Shown here: in pieces, positions 54,597 through 64,000 of the stretch
Numbering within the stretch: the first letter of the stretch is position 1
How the letters are laid out: each line of letters begins with the position of its first letter
Origin: Streptomyces sp. NL15-2K
GTDB lineage: Bacteria > Actinomycetota > Actinomycetes > Streptomycetales > Streptomycetaceae
DNA length: 64,000 nt
Direction of reading: 5' to 3'
Assembly: GCF_030551255.1 (NCBI RefSeq)
Contig: NZ_CP130630.1
Span: 12,283,484 to 12,347,483, forward strand
The notes under the pieces: model-generated
Told to the model about the DNA's origin: nothing
Database searches by the model: none
The model's input: only the letters and a program-made list of their open reading frames with translations
Position numbers and translations under genes: made by a program

Positions 54597-56560
54597 TCAC
54601 CACTGCCCGGCCTCCGCCTGCGCGTCCCACACCGACCGCGGGCCCTTCTCGCTTGCCCGGCGTCCCTGCACGGACACCTCCGCCACGCCCGGGCCCTCCG
54701 TCAAGGACCAAGCTGGCGCGGCCGCTTCGGTCTCTCTGCGCGCTGCTCGGCTGTGCCGGAGTCGTCGACCGGTGACGTCGGCTGGTTTCCGGGCCGGCGG
54801 GTGCGGGCGGTGACCGTCTGCGCGGTGCGCTGGTGCACGGTGGCGTCGAAGGGCCGCAGGCTGAGGGTGCTGTCCGTCCAGGCCAGCGGGTGCAGGTCTC
54901 CGTCGGGCAGCCGGATGTGCACCTGCCGCACGTCGTAGGGGTGGTGGTGCACCTCCCACCGGCCGTCGTCCGTGGTGGGGCAGGACCGCCCACGGTGCTC
55001 ATCCAGACAGGTGGCGTCGTAGCGGCGCCGCCCCAGCCGGATGCCCGCCTCGGTGACCGCATGCCGCCCCGCGGGCAGCAGTTCGGCGAAGTGCCGGGCC
55101 CCCAGCGGCAGCGGCACCACTCCGGCGGCACCCAGCAGCACCTGCCACATCTCATCCGGGCTCAGCACCGCCCGGGGCATCAGCGGGTGCCGCAACGCCT
55201 CCTGGTGGGTGTGCCACACGGCGGTGATCCACTCATCCAGCACATCCTGAGGTGCAGCATGCTCAGCACGGCTTGCGGCTGCCCCAGGCCGTCATCGCCG
55301 GGCCCGGCCGGCCGGGCGGCGCGGCCACCCCGGCGGCATGCCGGGTGAACAGCCCGGCGAGCACCCGGACGGTTTCCGCAACCGCCCGGCCCCCCTGCCG
55401 CGCCGAGACGGCCTCCAGGCTGACACCGAGGCTTTCGCACACGCTGAGCAACCATATGCCTGGCTGTCGCCGGATCGAAGACCAGCGTCTCGGACGGCCA
55501 CCGGCCGCACCGCCGCCGCCTCCAGGCGCGCCTCCACACCCATGGTGCCCGGAAGCCGACTCTGCGCCGTGCGCGCAGCATCTCCCGCCAGCCAGGACGC
55601 ACGACGCGGGACGGCCATCTCGGCCAGCAGCACCGGCAACTGCAGGCACCGCCTGCCGGCCGTGCACCACTGGGCGGCCAGCACACAGCCCGTGGCCCCG
55701 TCCACCGCCGCGGTCACCGACCGCCACCGCACGGCCGTCCGCACCACTACGGCACACCCAGCGCAGCGGTGGCGACATGGCACCCGCTCCGCAGGCCGCA
55801 ACGCAGGCGGCGCACCGCCCCAGCCGGGACCGGGCCGGGCGGCGGTCCGCGCCGGGCTGCCCTGCGGCTCGGCCGGATCCGCCAGTGCCTTCACCTGACC
55901 GGCACCAACGCTCTTCGCGGGCCTCACCTGCCCCGGACCGTGCCGGTCCGCCACGATCTGTTCCCGCCAGCTCGATGATCTGCTTCACCGTGGTCGCCTT
56001 GCGGCCGCGACACAGGCGCAGCGCCTCCAAAACGGCGGCCACCACCCGCTCGTCGTCTTGTGCCTGACCGGCCGCGCAGGGACCGCCGGTCCACCAGAGC
56101 GAGCAGCCCCTGGCGGTGGTAGGCCAGCCGCATCCGCTGCACGGTCGCCCGGCTGACCCTCGTCCAGCCCAGCGCGGCCAACTCTGCCGCTTTGGCGTGC
56201 TCGCGCTCGGCGAGCGTGAACCGCGCCGCCGGTCTACGCTCCCCGCACCTTGCCGCCGCTGCCCGGCCCGCCAGGCAGCCCGGTCTCGATCTCGCGGATG
56301 TGCCTGACGCCGCCACGCAAGAAGCCTGCTCGCGGGCCGCCACCGGCAGCGCCGCCCTACGTCTCGGCCGCCGGAAACTGAGGATCGGCCTGCCCGACGA
56401 TCCTGAAGCCGCGAGCGGTCACCAGACGGGCTGCCGAGCACACACCCCGTGGCCCGTCATCGGCGGCCAGACCCCGCCCTGGCCCGTCGACCAGACCGCT
56501 CACCTGCCAGGCGCGGCCCTCGAACTCGACCCGCGCACCCCACCCCAACACCCCGCCCAT
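54597..56560 (-). pseudogene. TnsB-like DDE transposase, first copy (TnsB1), frameshifted
   Basis: A second full-length TnsB-like gene ending 26 bp before TnsB2. From an ATG at 56560 it has the same N-terminal domain (LGWGARVEFEGRAWQVSGLV), an HTH (TRVSRATVQRMRLAYHRQGL), ERVVAAVLEALRLCRGRKAT, remnants of the catalytic core around LSVCESLGVSLEAVS, and the C-terminal domain (LDEWITAVWHTHQEALRHPL, YDVRQVHIRLPDGDLHPLAW). Many indels break it. The similarity to TnsB2 is moderate, so the two are paralogues rather than a recent duplication. Confidence 0.78.
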
Positions 56561-57380
56561 CAGGGTGGTTGATTTGTGCCCGCTCAACGTGCTCGTCGCT
56601 CCCGCTCGCTGCCGTCCGCGGCCGGATCGACGGGCGGGCAGCACGCAGCGGGTGCCCGCCCAGCGGCCGGGTCAGGTCCGCGGTCAACCGCCCGCTCCAC
56701 AACGCGCGGCAGGCACCGGCAGCGTGCTCAGGACCACCCGCCGCCGCGGCCCCCGCCATCAAAGCCCGCGGGGCGGCGAACGCCTCCAGCACCGCCTGTT
56801 CCAGCCCGCCCGCATCGCGGAGCGGATGGCGGTTCAGCCACCGCACGTTCGCCGCCACCACCGCATCCGGCGCCAGCAGCCGCCGGTAGGCGGACCCCAC
56901 CGCCGCACACGCCGCCCCCAGCACCGCGGCCGCGCGCGCGGCACGGCCTGCCGGTGCTCGCGGGACAGTCAGCCACGAGAGCACGCCCGTCGGCGTAGCG
57001 GGCGAACACCTGCGGCACCCACGTCAGCACGCGCCCGGTGCCGGGATCACGCCAGATCAGCCGCACCGGCCGCGCCGACAACCCCACCACCTGCGGATCA
57101 CGGTCCTCAAATCATCAGCTGCATGCACATCGCCTGTGACCCGTGCGGACGCTACTGCTGGCGGCGGCCGACCACCACCAGCCCGGTCCCCCGACCTGCG
57201 CCCGGGCACCACCGGGAAGGCCGCCACCGGCTGGATCTGCTCCAGCCAACGGCCGCGGCGGCCTCGACCCAGCGGCGTTGCACGAGAGTGCTGTTCCCCT
57301 CGGCTAACTCTGCCTCCACCACCGGTTCCGGCACCCGGCTACACTGCCACGGAGGTAAGCCGTCTGGCTGCTGTCGATGA
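56540..57380 (-). pseudogene. TnsA-like endonuclease subunit, frameshifted
   Basis: The TnsA-like fold can be followed through several frames: LEQIQPVAAFPVVPGRRSGP and GWWWSA, then SQAMCMQLMI, FEDRDPQVVGLSARPVRLIW, VPQVFARYADGRALVADCP and VGSAYRRLLAPDAVVAANVR, ending with ACRALWSGRLTADLTRP. In Tn7-type systems TnsA cuts the other strand at the transposon ends, giving cut-and-paste rather than copying. It lies just before TnsB1, the normal order. Confidence 0.65.
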
Positions 57381-57731
57381 TCACGTGCTCCACACAACGT
57401 CATACCGGCCATGGCGCGCAGGAGAACCGGCCAGTAACTCCAACTGCCTTGCCGCGAGAACCGGTTGTCCTGTGCGGGGGCCAGGATGCCGCCTGGGGCG
57501 CGCTGGTGTCAGTGCGCATCTCTGCACTTTCCCGTCCGGGCCGCCAGGTGAGCAGGCGCCGGATCGGCTGCGCCGCTATCCCAGAGACGACAGCACCCAT
57601 CCCGAGTCGTCTTCGCCGGAACCGAACCGGATCAGGGCGCCGGACGGCATATCGCCGCACCGCGCGCGAGTGTGTCGACGAAGGCGTCTGCGAACGCGTT
57701 CGACTCGCCACTGGTCGTCATCGCGGACCCC
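57381..57731. other. stretch without a supported gene
   Basis: No recognisable frame on either strand; probably the space between the small ORF and the damaged TnsA start. Confidence 0.35.
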
Positions 57732-57887
57732 TCAGTCGAGCCACAGGTGGTCGCGGTGCCCCGTGACCTTCAGCATGATCTTGAACGTTTCGTGGTGGTA
57801 GTGCGGATCGCTCACGGCGACGCCCACGACGGTGTCACCGCGCACCAGGTTGTCACCGACGCGTACCCACACATCGCGTTTGGCCAC
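57732..57887 (-). CDS. 51-residue hypothetical protein
   Basis: From a GTG at 57887 behind GGGGAGC it reads AKRDVWVRVGDNLVRGDTVV, GVAVSDPHYHHETFKIMLKV and a short HRDHLWLD end. The frame is clean and the composition normal for a small basic beta-rich protein. It is co-directional with the Tn7-type genes on both sides. Function unknown. Confidence 0.45.
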   Translation of the reverse strand: MAKRDVWVRVGDNLVRGDTVVGVAVSDPHYHHETFKIMLKVTGHRDHLWLD

Positions 57888-57987
57888 TGCTCCCCACTTC
57901 CCCCGCCCGGCCGCATCAGCAGCCTGAGCGTAGCCGTCTCGGGCCCGCCTCTGGCTGAGCCGGAGAGTCGGCCCACCAAGGAAAGAC

Positions 57988-59245
57988 TCAGTCTGCGGCT
58001 TTCATGCTGACCCTTTGCAGCCCGGGGCCTGGCGGCGGCCGGGTCAGGAGTGGCGGGAAGCCGCGGTCGGGTCGTGGCGACCGGCGGAAGGGCACGAACC
58101 AGTCCGCAGCGGCCAGGTTGGCAAGCCCGAGGGCCTGGTTGATGTCGTTGCCGCGTCCTCTTGATCCCGTCCAGGGACGCGTCGAACAGCATCAGGACGT
58201 CGTGGTCCTCGAACAGGACGGTCGAGCACCAGGCCCAGTCAAGTCGCGCCGGTCTTCACCGTGAGACTCGCACTGTTTCCGCGACCAGGCGCGGCCGGTT
58301 CCGCGTCAGCGACTTGGCCCGGTCGATGCCCAGGTGCAGGGCCATCGCCGGTGCACAGCGGGCGGACGGTGCCCGTCTCGGCGAGTTCGGCGGCCAGGTC
58401 GTCGAAACAGCGGGCCATTTGCCGCCGCCACTGCTGGTCCTGGTGAAAGGTGATCGGCGGCAGCGAGCCCAGGACACGGCCCTCGCCGCGCCCAGCAGGC
58501 GCATCCCCCACATCGGCGACGTCCTGCCAGATCTGCTCGGACAACTCCTCGAGCGCCACCCGCAGCACCGCACCTGTCCGCGCGGTGAGCTCGTCCTCCT
58601 CGCCGTCCTCGACGAGCGTCTGTTCCGTCGTCGTCGTCCCACGCCGCCGGCTGGCCGTGGCGAGCGAGGCAAGCGCAGACGGCTGCGCACGCGCTGCGCG
58701 GCCTGTTCGGGAGCGGCCAGGGCATTGTCGATGATCTGCAGTTCGTCGGAGAACTCCTGGGCGCTCAGCAGCATGCCGGCCTCGGCGAGCAGAGCGGAAC
58801 CCGCGTCCGTGCAGGCGTTCTTGGCGGGCAGGACCACGGCGAAGTAGTTGTCCGTCAGCCGGTCGATGACAGAGGCCACCACCCCCGCGACGACCACAGG
58901 GTCGGCGAAGGCTTCCTCCACGTGCAGCCGGTCGACGACGAGAACACTGGAGGCCGACTCGATGAACTCCTCGAACTCGTAGGTGAACCGGCCGTCCTCG
59001 TCCAGGAGCTGGGCGGCCACCAGGGCGGGGAAGGACTGCTCGTCTGCCATCCGCTCGCGCAGATTGTCGGACTTCCAGTACAGGCCCCTTACGGCCGTCA
59101 GGCTTCCCACCGGTGCCGGCCGGCGACGCACCTGCCACTGCACTCCCTGCGCGGCAGGATCCAGCAACTGGTGGGTGTGGTGGAAGTCGAGCGCCAGCTG
59201 GGCAAGGTCCGCCCCCGCCGCCGCCGGACCCGGATGAGTACTCAA
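57988..59245 (-). pseudogene. hypothetical protein in the Tn7-type array, frameshifted
   Basis: A clean N-terminal half from an ATG at 59245 (GADLAQLALDFHHTHQLLDP, RFTYEFEEFIESASSVLVVD, LTDNYFAVVLPAKNACTDAG) shifts near 58700 to RTGAVLRVALEELSEQIWQD and DQQWRRQMARCFDDLAAELA, then to a last segment (VLMLFDASLDGIKR, ALGLANLAAADWFVPF-like) ending at about 57988. The joined product would be about 415 mostly helical residues. I do not recognise it; the context suggests a transposition accessory or cargo gene. Confidence 0.45.
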
Positions 59246-59435
59246 CGTGCTCCCTCGGCGCCGGTCCCCGGGCCGCTGCCTACCTGCGGCCCCGCCTCAG
59301 CCTAGTGGCCACACGCAGCAGTCCTCCCGCAACATGGCATCACCCATCCTCCCGGGGAGACCGGCCAGATCCTTTCTGCGGCCGGGGCTGCGGCGTACGG
59401 CGGCTGACACACACCACACCGGCCGCCGATCGCGT

Positions 59436-60801
59436 CACTCCTCATCCTGGCCCGCGGTGATGATCTCTGCCAGCTCATGAACGGGCAGGCGTGACCAGGC
59501 GGCCACCTCGTCCAGCGCCACCCCGGCGGCGACAGCCGCAGCGGCGGTGTCCACCAAGGCCTGGTCGATCAGGGCGGCACTGTGGCTGAGGTGCTCCAGC
59601 AGCGTGCGGGCCACCTCGGCAGTGGTGCCGCTGGTGTACGCCCCGTAGCTGTCGTCGCTGCTCCCGCGCCTCGCCGATCATCTGCTGTATCTGGAAACGG
59701 TGTTCGGCGCTCACTGTGGCCCGCCACCGGGTGCCCGAGCCGCCCGACTGCTGCTCGGCCGCCATCACGCGCAGCTGGCAGGCCATCGTGGCGGGCTGCT
59801 GTTCCCGCTGCAGCCGCCATGGATCGTCCCTCCACCCGGTCGGCCCGCCTTCACCGCGCCGCTGACGGATGACAGCGCCCATCCAGGTGAGCAGCGGCCC
59901 GCCGTAGTCCACCGCCGACAGCGGGCCCAGCCAGTTGCGTCCCACCCGCTCGCCCAGCCGGCGGCAGAACGCCCCGTCGGCGGGCAGCGGCCGCGGCCGC
60001 CCGGCGCCGCTGTCCCTCCACACCAGCTCGGCCATGGCCGGGTCCAGCAGCGCGTCGGCCACGGCCACCACCTCCGGGAAGGTGACCGGGTCCCGGCCCA
60101 CGATCCGCCACCGCTGAAGATCCGTGCCCACGCCTCGAGCCACCCGGCGAGCCTGTGCGGCCAGATCTCCTCCTGCTCCCAGTGCAGGGCCTCTCACCAC
60201 CGGGCCACGACCGCGTGCGCCAGGGCGAACACCTGACCGGGCTCCGCCGCGGCCCGCACGACCGGCGTGCCACCCCCGTCCACTGCCGCTGCGCGACGAC
60301 CACCTCCGGAACACCGCGCAGGTTCGCTGTTCCAGCGGCTGGTCGGCGTCCGCGTCCAGAGCGCCGTCCGTGCCGGACACATACTCGCTGCCAGCGCGGC
60401 AGATACCGCACCGCCCGCAGTGCCTGCCGCGGCGCACAACCGGCAGCCGAACGCTGCTTCTCCCGCCACCGTGCCCGCCGCCCGCCACCGCGCCTGCGCC
60501 AGGGCTCGGCTCCCGCCCGGTACTCGATCTCGGGGTCGTCCACGGTGAAGGCGGGCAAAGCGCGCGCCAGCACCGCCGGTTCCACGCCGCACAGCTCGGC
60601 GAGCACACCCCGCCCGGCTTCGTTGAGCACGACCTCTGCGTCGGCTCGCACGCCGCCGTCGTGCGGGGTGGGGGAGTTGCGGCACGTCCATAGCCGCAGC
60701 ACGCTGGCGGCCGCCAGACCGTAGCGGTCCGCAACCCGGTTGATCAGTGACGCGGTCAGCTCCCCGGCCAGCGGCACGGTCCGCAACACCCCTGCTGCCA
60801 C
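59436..60801 (-). pseudogene. TniQ-like protein, frameshifted
   Basis: A GTG at 60801 behind GGGGAG starts the TniQ motif (RTVPLAGELTASLINRVADR, YGLAAASVLRLW). The zinc-binding CRLCAAA and VCVRHGR segments follow in other frames, then AVADALLDPAMAELVWRDSG, a coiled middle and a C-terminal EVARTLLEHLSHSAALIDQA. Length would be about 455 residues, longer than the TniQ at 50552. It starts 48 bp after the decayed tpg on the same strand. Confidence 0.65.
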
Positions 60802-60848
60802 AGCTCTCCCCGATGCCTGTCCTGATTCCTGTCCAGCGCCCTGACCGG

Positions 60849-61420
60849 CTACAGCTCGAACTCGAGGTCGAGGAGGTCGGTGAGTTCGACTTCGAGGCCC
60901 TGGGCGCGGCGGCCGTTGTCGCGGAAGTAGACCTCGCCCAGGGCCTCGGCGGCGATCTGGCGGAGCTCGTCCTCGGTGAGACCGGCCTCCTGGGCCTGGA
61001 AGAGACGGGCAGCGTGGCCGGGCGGCAGCGCGAGGGTGAGGTGACGCACGCGGGCGTCGTCGGTGCTGCCGGGGGCCGCGGTGTAGCCGAACCGGGCCTG
61101 GACATCGATCGGACGACGCTGCTGGTGGTGGCCGCGGCCTGCTTCGCCCTGGCCCTGACCTGTGGCTGCCAGCGCACGCCAACCTCACGTCGAGGCGTTC
61201 GGCGCGAGCTCCGGCGGGGCTTTTTGATCTGGTTCTTCACATACCGCTCGACGGTGCGCTGGCTGATGCCGAGCAGCCTCGGCCACGCGCCGGGTACTGC
61301 GCTGATGCTGCCGGACCAGGTAACGCATCTGCGCCCCGGCCGACTCGGACAGGACGCGTGCAGCGCTGGCCCTGCACCGCCTTGTCAGTTCGTCCCCGAC
61401 TGTTACGATCGCCGTAAACG
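60849..61420 (-). pseudogene. Tpg-family terminal protein, frameshifted
   Basis: A second Tpg: the HTH region (YLVRQHQRSTRRVAEA and SQRTVERYVKNQIKKPR) and an ARFGYTAAPGSTDDARVRHL segment lie in different frames, and the clean C-terminus (HLTLALPPGHAARLFQAQEA, LGEVYFRDNGRRAQGLEVEL, TDLLDLEFEL) ends at 60849. At least three indels are needed to restore about 185 residues. It lies directly after tap, the usual tap-tpg order. It is clearly different in sequence from the intact tpg at 42278. Confidence 0.8.
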
Positions 61421-63653
61421 TCTCCCGACTTCTCCGGTGTCCTTGGCGGTGACCTCGCCGGTCTTGATGTAGCGGCGAGGTTGGCGGTCTTGCCGTCGGC
61501 GTCGAGCTGCTCGAGGACATCCGCACCCCACAGCACGCTCGGATGCTTTGCCGACGATCCCCGGCGCACACCCCCAGCCGGAACGAGCCCGGCACGGTCT
61601 TGCCGTTGCTGTCGTAGGGCAGGACGTCCAGGGGGCTGGGGCCGTCGGATGCGTACACGGCGTACTTGGACAGGACCGCGACCGGATACTGCCCCGTGGA
61701 GCCGCCAGATGGAGCATCTTGCGGTGCATGTTGATGCGGGCCCGGGAGATGACGGCGGCGCGGATGTCCGGCCGCCAGGTCGGACGGGCCAGTGCGGGCC
61801 AGGCGTTTTTGGCTTCCAGCCGCCGCCGCGCGCTTTCTCCCGCAGCTTGCCGATGCCGCCCTTGACGGTCATCTTCACGGCGTCCACGACGATCGCCATT
61901 TCCTGGTCACGCTGCTTGTAGCCGTCCATCGCCGTCAGGAACTCGTGCGGGGGCAGCTTCTCCGCTACGCCCAGGTCCGCCATGGTGGCGACGTAGGCGT
62001 CGCGCAGCCGCTTGTACCAGCCGTCCAGGAACCGGCCGCTCTCGGGACGCACCCAGGCCTGAAGCGGCGCGACGTCGTAGCCGAGTTCGACGGCGTAGGC
62101 GACCGTCGGGGTGGCGTACCAGGCCGGACCCTCGGGCCGTTCACCGGTCGGCGTGAACGGGCTGGGCAGCAACTCGCCGTCGAGCTCGCGCCACTGCTCG
62201 CCGACCTGCACCCGGGCGAGGTCGACGTGGGTAGAGGCTCGACCAGCCAGTAGTGGCACGCCCTATTGAAGTCCGGCTGGGTGACATGCAGATGGGCGGC
62301 GAGGCCAGACCGACGACGGCGCCGTTGGCGGCCGCACCGAAGGCGAGGTTCACATCCAGGCTGACTCAGGCAGCGCTTCATGCACTCGTCATCAGTCAGG
62401 TCCCGCGCCCAGTCGTAGGCCTCCTCGAACAGCCTCTCGCCGGGCCCGCGCACGTGGAAGCGGGGCAGGTGGGCCAGGGTACTGGTAGGTCTTTGCTTTA
62501 CTCGCCTTGCACGGCGCCGGGTCCATCGGTCGGTTCCCAGCCGATCCGGGCCGGTGCTCGGCGTGCCGCTTTCCGGTCTCGTCCGGCTCGCTCGCGCGGG
62601 TCGGCGGGCTGAGCGCGGTCATCAGCTGCAGCCCCGTCACAGCGGTGGAGCCGACCGGCGTCATCACCCGGGCCGCGTACACGCCTAGCACCCGGGCGAG
62701 CTCTGCGGGCTCCAACTGCGCGGCATGTCCCCAGGCGCGGTCGTCCAGGGCACGCCACGAGGGGATGCACAGCTGCACACACTGCCGACGGCTGCCCTGG
62801 GCGGGGCGGTAGATCCGCGCCCACGGCCCGAACCCGCGCTTGGTCAGCTGCCAGTCGGCGCGCTCAAGCTGCCTGATGACCTTGTGCCCCTCCGGGAGCC
62901 GCCCGGCGAGCCGCTCGGACTCCGACAGGGCAGCGGGCAGCCCGTAGCGTTCACACGCGGCCTCGGTGAGCACCAGCAGCGGGTCGGCGTCCTTGCCCGA
63001 ACCGTGCAGCCTCTCCGCCCCTAGCTGCGCCTTGGCCAGTGTCCACTCCACCAGCGCGGGCAGTGACTTGGCGGGCACGTCCAGGATCAGACCGCCGATG
63101 CCGTAGCCGCTCACCCGCCGGTCGGAGTCGGCGTCGAGGACGAGCAGCGGGCCGTGCGCGTACTCATCCCACACGGGTGGCCGCGGGGCAGCTTTCTTCA
63201 TGCCCGGGCGGCGCGAGGCGTGCGGCGTTTGGACGGCACGCGGATGCGCGCCACGGCGCCCGCGGCAGCAGCCGCGGGGAGCGGACGGGGACTTGTCGGC
63301 CCCGGCCGTGGCCTCCGGCGCCCCGGCCGGGGGCTGAGCCTGCGCTGCGGACGCCTGCGTGGTGAGAGTCTGCGGCCTCGTGGTCTCCTCCTGCGGGGCA
63401 CCGGCGTCCTCGGGGCGGGTAGAGCTGCGCGAGCTGCTTCAGCAGGCGCGCGTACGCCTCCGCTCCGGCGGCCGGGGCTCAGCCTTGCCCGACTCCCAGC
63501 CGCCGACGGTCGCCCGCCGCACGCCCAGGGCGGCGGCCACCTCATCCAGGGTGAGCGCGTGAGCCTGGCGAAGCCGCCTGCGCTCCGCAGGTGGCGGCAG
63601 CGGGGACCGGCATGGCCACCAGCGCGTCCACCGCGATCGAACAACTCGGACAT
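61400..63653 (-). pseudogene. tap: Tap telomere-associated protein, frameshifted
   Basis: Tap binds telomere 3' overhangs and recruits Tpg. From an ATG at 63653 (MSELFD) several frames give the XRE-type HTH (LTLDEVAAALGVRRATVGGW), the conserved core (EYAHGPLLVLDADSDRR, GYGIGGLILDVPAKSLPALV, VIRQLERADWQLTKRGFGPW, ARIYRPAQGSRRQCVQLCIP), then DVNLAF-like residues, GPAWYATPTVAYAVELGYDV and AIVVDAVKMTVKGGIGKLRE. The end (YIKTGEVTAKDTGEVGRRLR) overlaps the tpg region. Many indels make it inactive as read. Confidence 0.82.
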
Positions 63654-63698
63654 GGATACCTCCGCCCTTCGGACCTACCCCACGAACCGCTCTGGCCC

Positions 63699-63730
63699 GC
63701 GTACCTTTCGCGTACATTTCACGTACGGAC
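63699..63730. repeat. three 11-bp phased GTAC repeats between tap and helicase genes
   Basis: GCGTACCTTTC, GCGTACATTTC and ACGTACGGAC follow each other so that GTAC recurs at 63701, 63712 and 63723, exactly one helical turn apart. They lie in the 191-bp gap between the divergent tap and helicase starts and may bind a regulator or a replication protein. Confidence 0.5.
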
Positions 63731-63844
63731 GGCGTGCGAATGGTAGGGTCCGCGAATCAAGGGAGGCTTTTCAACGACGGCCGCCACAGCCGGTTCCGTC
63801 CCGGTTCCCCCGGCACCGCCCGCTTCGGATCGAGGAAGAGCTGC

Positions 63845-64000
63845 ATGACTGTGGTGACCGCGGCGCTTCTTGAGCCGCCCGAAGCGCCACGGCTCTTCCC
63901 CGACCAGGCGCAGCAGTCGAGCGCCTGGTACGGCATCTGCGGCGTGCGGCACCCGCGGGCTGTATGTGTCAGCGACGGGGACCGGCAAGACGCTGGTGTC
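63845..64000 (+). pseudogene. telomere-type helicase, 5' end, frameshifted, runs off the window
   Basis: An ATG at 63845 gives MTVVTAALLEPPEAPRLFPD, then two frame changes (AVERLVRHLRRA, then GLYVSATGTGKTLV) lead to Walker A of a superfamily 2 helicase. Helicase genes of this kind sit near the ends of Streptomyces linear replicons, next to tap-tpg. Only the first 50 codons are in the window. Confidence 0.65.

Noticed and set aside
63699..63730. CRISPR-like repeat
   Set aside because: Units are 11 bp with no spacers and there are only three; no cas genes.
63653..64000. Telomere end at the window edge
   Set aside because: No packed palindromes of a Streptomyces telomere are seen; a helicase gene runs off the edge.

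Overview
The window looks like accessory DNA from a linear replicon of Streptomyces or a close relative, either a linear plasmid or a chromosome arm. The evidence is very high GC, GTG/TTG starts, a Tpg telomere terminal-protein gene, a decayed tap-tpg pair with the start of a telomere-type helicase gene at the right edge, fossils of plasmid transfer (FtsK-like) and partition (ParA) genes, and many actinobacterial insertion sequences. No telomere end, rRNA, tRNA or CRISPR array is visible.

Layout. 0-2.3 kb: two tandem IS1182-family copies joined through one CTAG, beside an FtsK-like fossil. 2.4-4.4 kb: a cupin gene, a DJ-1/AraC regulator and a broken hypothetical gene. 4.5-12 kb: an IS21-type element carrying a GNAT acetyltransferase; its istA is split cleanly by a 4.35 kb element with two tyrosine recombinases. 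12-18 kb: a TniA fossil, a broken peptide ABC ATPase, an intact Orn/Lys/Arg decarboxylase and a broken IS256. 18.3-22 kb: a secreted alpha-L-rhamnosidase divergent from a TetR regulator with a zinc-finger tail. 22-28.8 kb: ISL3, ParA and recombinase fossils, a small-ORF locus cut by IS630, and an IS110 with a possible bridge RNA. 28.8-31 kb: a TetR/MFS exporter pair. 31.3-35 kb: an operon for a two-domain prenyl enzyme (phytoene-synthase-like plus cis-prenyltransferase) with DUF6114 and DUF6230 proteins and a nearby membrane protein. 35.5-42.8 kb: an AlbA_2/Schlafen-type gene broken in a G10 tract, then a TniA/TniB-type transposition locus including an HTH-AAA+ chimera, then an intact orphan tpg. 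44.5-48.9 kb: an apparent regulon of an XRE-cupin repressor, a MOSC protein, a ferredoxin-type reductase, an MHS transporter and an Asp/Glu-racemase-like protein, with two copies of one palindromic operator. 48.9-60.8 kb: an IS3 remnant and a long leftward array of Tn7-type genes (TniQ, TnsA, two successive TnsB, TnsC, TniQ), mostly decayed. 60.8-64 kb: decayed tpg, tap and a divergent helicase gene.

How the genes work together. Three units look functional: the XRE-cupin catabolic regulon, the TetR/MFS exporter pair, and the prenyl-enzyme operon. The dual-recombinase element, IS630, IS110 and the first IS1182 copy look intact as mobile elements. The rest is a nested graveyard. Many genes are broken by single-base indels in GC-rich runs. 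Several long genes are intact, so real decay is likely, but uncorrected assembly errors cannot be excluded from the sequence alone.

The most unusual items are the Tn7-type array with two TnsB-like genes next to the tap-tpg module, the HTH-AAA+ chimera, the prenyl-enzyme fusion operon, and the dual-recombinase element inside an IS21.
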